The notes below the pieces were generated by a model, which was not told where the DNA came from, made no database searches, and saw nothing but the letters and a program-made list of their open reading frames with translations. This document shows, piece by piece, positions 63,365-64,000 of a stretch of DNA of 64,000 nucleotides. The DNA is taken from assembly GCA_039183205.1 (NCBI GenBank), contig JBCDBR010000023.1, positions 1 to 64,000 of the forward strand, in the 5' to 3' direction. The translations under genes were made by a program, and so were the position numbers. How positions within the stretch are numbered: position 1 is the first letter of the stretch; every line of letters begins with the position of its first letter. Origin of the DNA: HKCCE3408 sp039183205. GTDB lineage: Bacteria > Pseudomonadota > Alphaproteobacteria > Rhodobacterales > Rhodobacteraceae.

Positions 63365-64000
63365 ATGCACCCAATGACCCGCCAGCTTCGATACGTCCTT
63401 GCCGCCGCGCGGGAGGGTTCGATCACCGCCGCGGCGGAGTCTGAGTCAATCTCAGCCTCATCCATCTTGTCTGCCATCGAGAAATTCGAAGCCTATTACG
63501 AAGTTACGATCTTCGTGCGCCAACGGTCAAAGGGTCTGAGCACGACGATTACCGGGCGTCGCGTTCTTTCTCGAATGCGCCAACTTCTTGATGAGATGGA
63601 CGCGTTCGAAAACGACCTCAAACAGACCCAACCCAAGGTTTCAGGGGAGCTGCGCGTCGGCGTTTTCGTGACGATGGCAGCGCACGTCATGCCGCATATC
63701 CTGAAATCCATCAGCGATGATTATCCCGAACTGAAGGTCAGCCATTTCGAAGGAAGCCTGCGGGAGGTCGAGGCGGCTCTTCGGTCTGGCAAGGTCGATG
63801 TCGCCCTTACCTATGACGCGTTTCTTCCGGATGACCTCAATGCATTGCAGATCCTTGAAGCACCGCCACACGCTGTATTGTCGGAGAACGATCCGTTGGC
63901 GAAACAAAACGTGGTATCAATCGGTGAATTGGCGAAACGACCGTTGATACTTCTCGATTCGCCCGATTCAGCGCAGTACATCCTGTCGCTTTTTACCCGT
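63365..64000 (+). CDS. LysR-family transcriptional regulator (partial)
   Basis: An open frame starts at ATG 63365 and leaves the window after 212 codons. The N-terminal winged helix is LRYVLAAAREGSITAAAESE, then ISASSILSAIEKFEAYY. A co-inducer domain follows from GELRVGVFVTMAAHVMPHIL onward. The recognition-helix part (SISASSILSAIEKFE) departs from the usual VSQPALSRQIRxLE. It faces the amidase operon, which is the likely target. Confidence 0.88.
   Translation, partial: MHPMTRQLRYVLAAAREGSITAAAESESISASSILSAIEKFEAYYEVTIFVRQRSKGLSTTITGRRVLSRMRQLLDEMDAFENDLKQTQPKVSGELRVGVFVTMAAHVMPHILKSISDDYPELKVSHFEGSLREVEAALRSGKVDVALTYDAFLPDDLNALQILEAPPHAVLSENDPLAKQNVVSIGELAKRPLILLDSPDSAQYILSLFTR

Overview
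The window reads as a chromosomal segment of an alphaproteobacterium, most likely a marine roseobacter-type Rhodobacteraceae. This is an inference from the moderately GC-rich codon use, the family resemblance of nearly every protein, dense operons with 4-base ATGA overlaps, and several oligopeptide-type ABC transporters. About 55 genes or gene remnants can be supported. I see no rRNA, tRNA or CRISPR array.

Region 1 (1-9600) is a cell-surface block. A secreted RTX calcium-binding protein carries five tandem 97-residue modules. It diverges from the dTDP-L-rhamnose operon rfbC-rfbB-rfbD-rfbA, which is followed by a large two-domain glycosyltransferase. Region 2 (10042-14670) holds acetate kinase translationally coupled to a YeiH-type exporter. 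Next comes the remnant of a two-gene MotA/MotB-like (ZorA/ZorB-like) membrane system whose first gene is cut off by IS3-family debris.

Region 3 (14700-30390) is a complete carbon-phosphorus lyase locus for phosphonate use. On the minus strand lie phnDCEE plus a hexapeptide acetyltransferase, then phnM2, and phnGHI / phnJ - unknown gene - histidine phosphatase - phnKLN. On the plus strand lie phnM1, a coupled TIM-barrel protein with an endonuclease-IV-like metal site, and the regulator phnF. No phnP is present in the window. The DUF1045 2H-phosphodiesterase gene is dead, so the TIM-barrel protein is a candidate for opening the cyclic phosphate. A good Pho box lies upstream of phnG. IS remnants lie on both sides of the locus.

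Region 4 (30391-34500) contains transposase remnants, an NmrA-type reductase with a DUF4345 gene broken by one amber codon, an AraC regulator and a flavodoxin-like protein. Region 5 (34634-51207) is a large catabolic unit. On the minus strand are an Asp/Glu/hydantoin racemase, a peptide-type ABC importer, hydantoinase/oxoprolinase subunits HyuB and HyuA, an M20 peptidase and an amidohydrolase. On the plus strand are an IclR regulator, an M28-like peptidase and a quinone reductase. A palindrome of the form GAAACAG(T/C)GTTTC occurs in both promoter regions. The importer's binding protein appears to be a natural circular permutation of the family-5 fold.

Region 6 (51208-64000) starts with an IS110 remnant and an FMN-binding protein. 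It continues with a second minus-strand operon: amidase, canonical peptide-binding protein, two permeases, a fused double ATPase, a DUF3604/PHP-type protein and an acyl-CoA ligase. A LysR regulator diverges from it and runs off the window. Regions 5 and 6 look like two parallel systems that import small amide- or peptide-like compounds and hydrolyse them. Their substrates cannot be read from the sequence.
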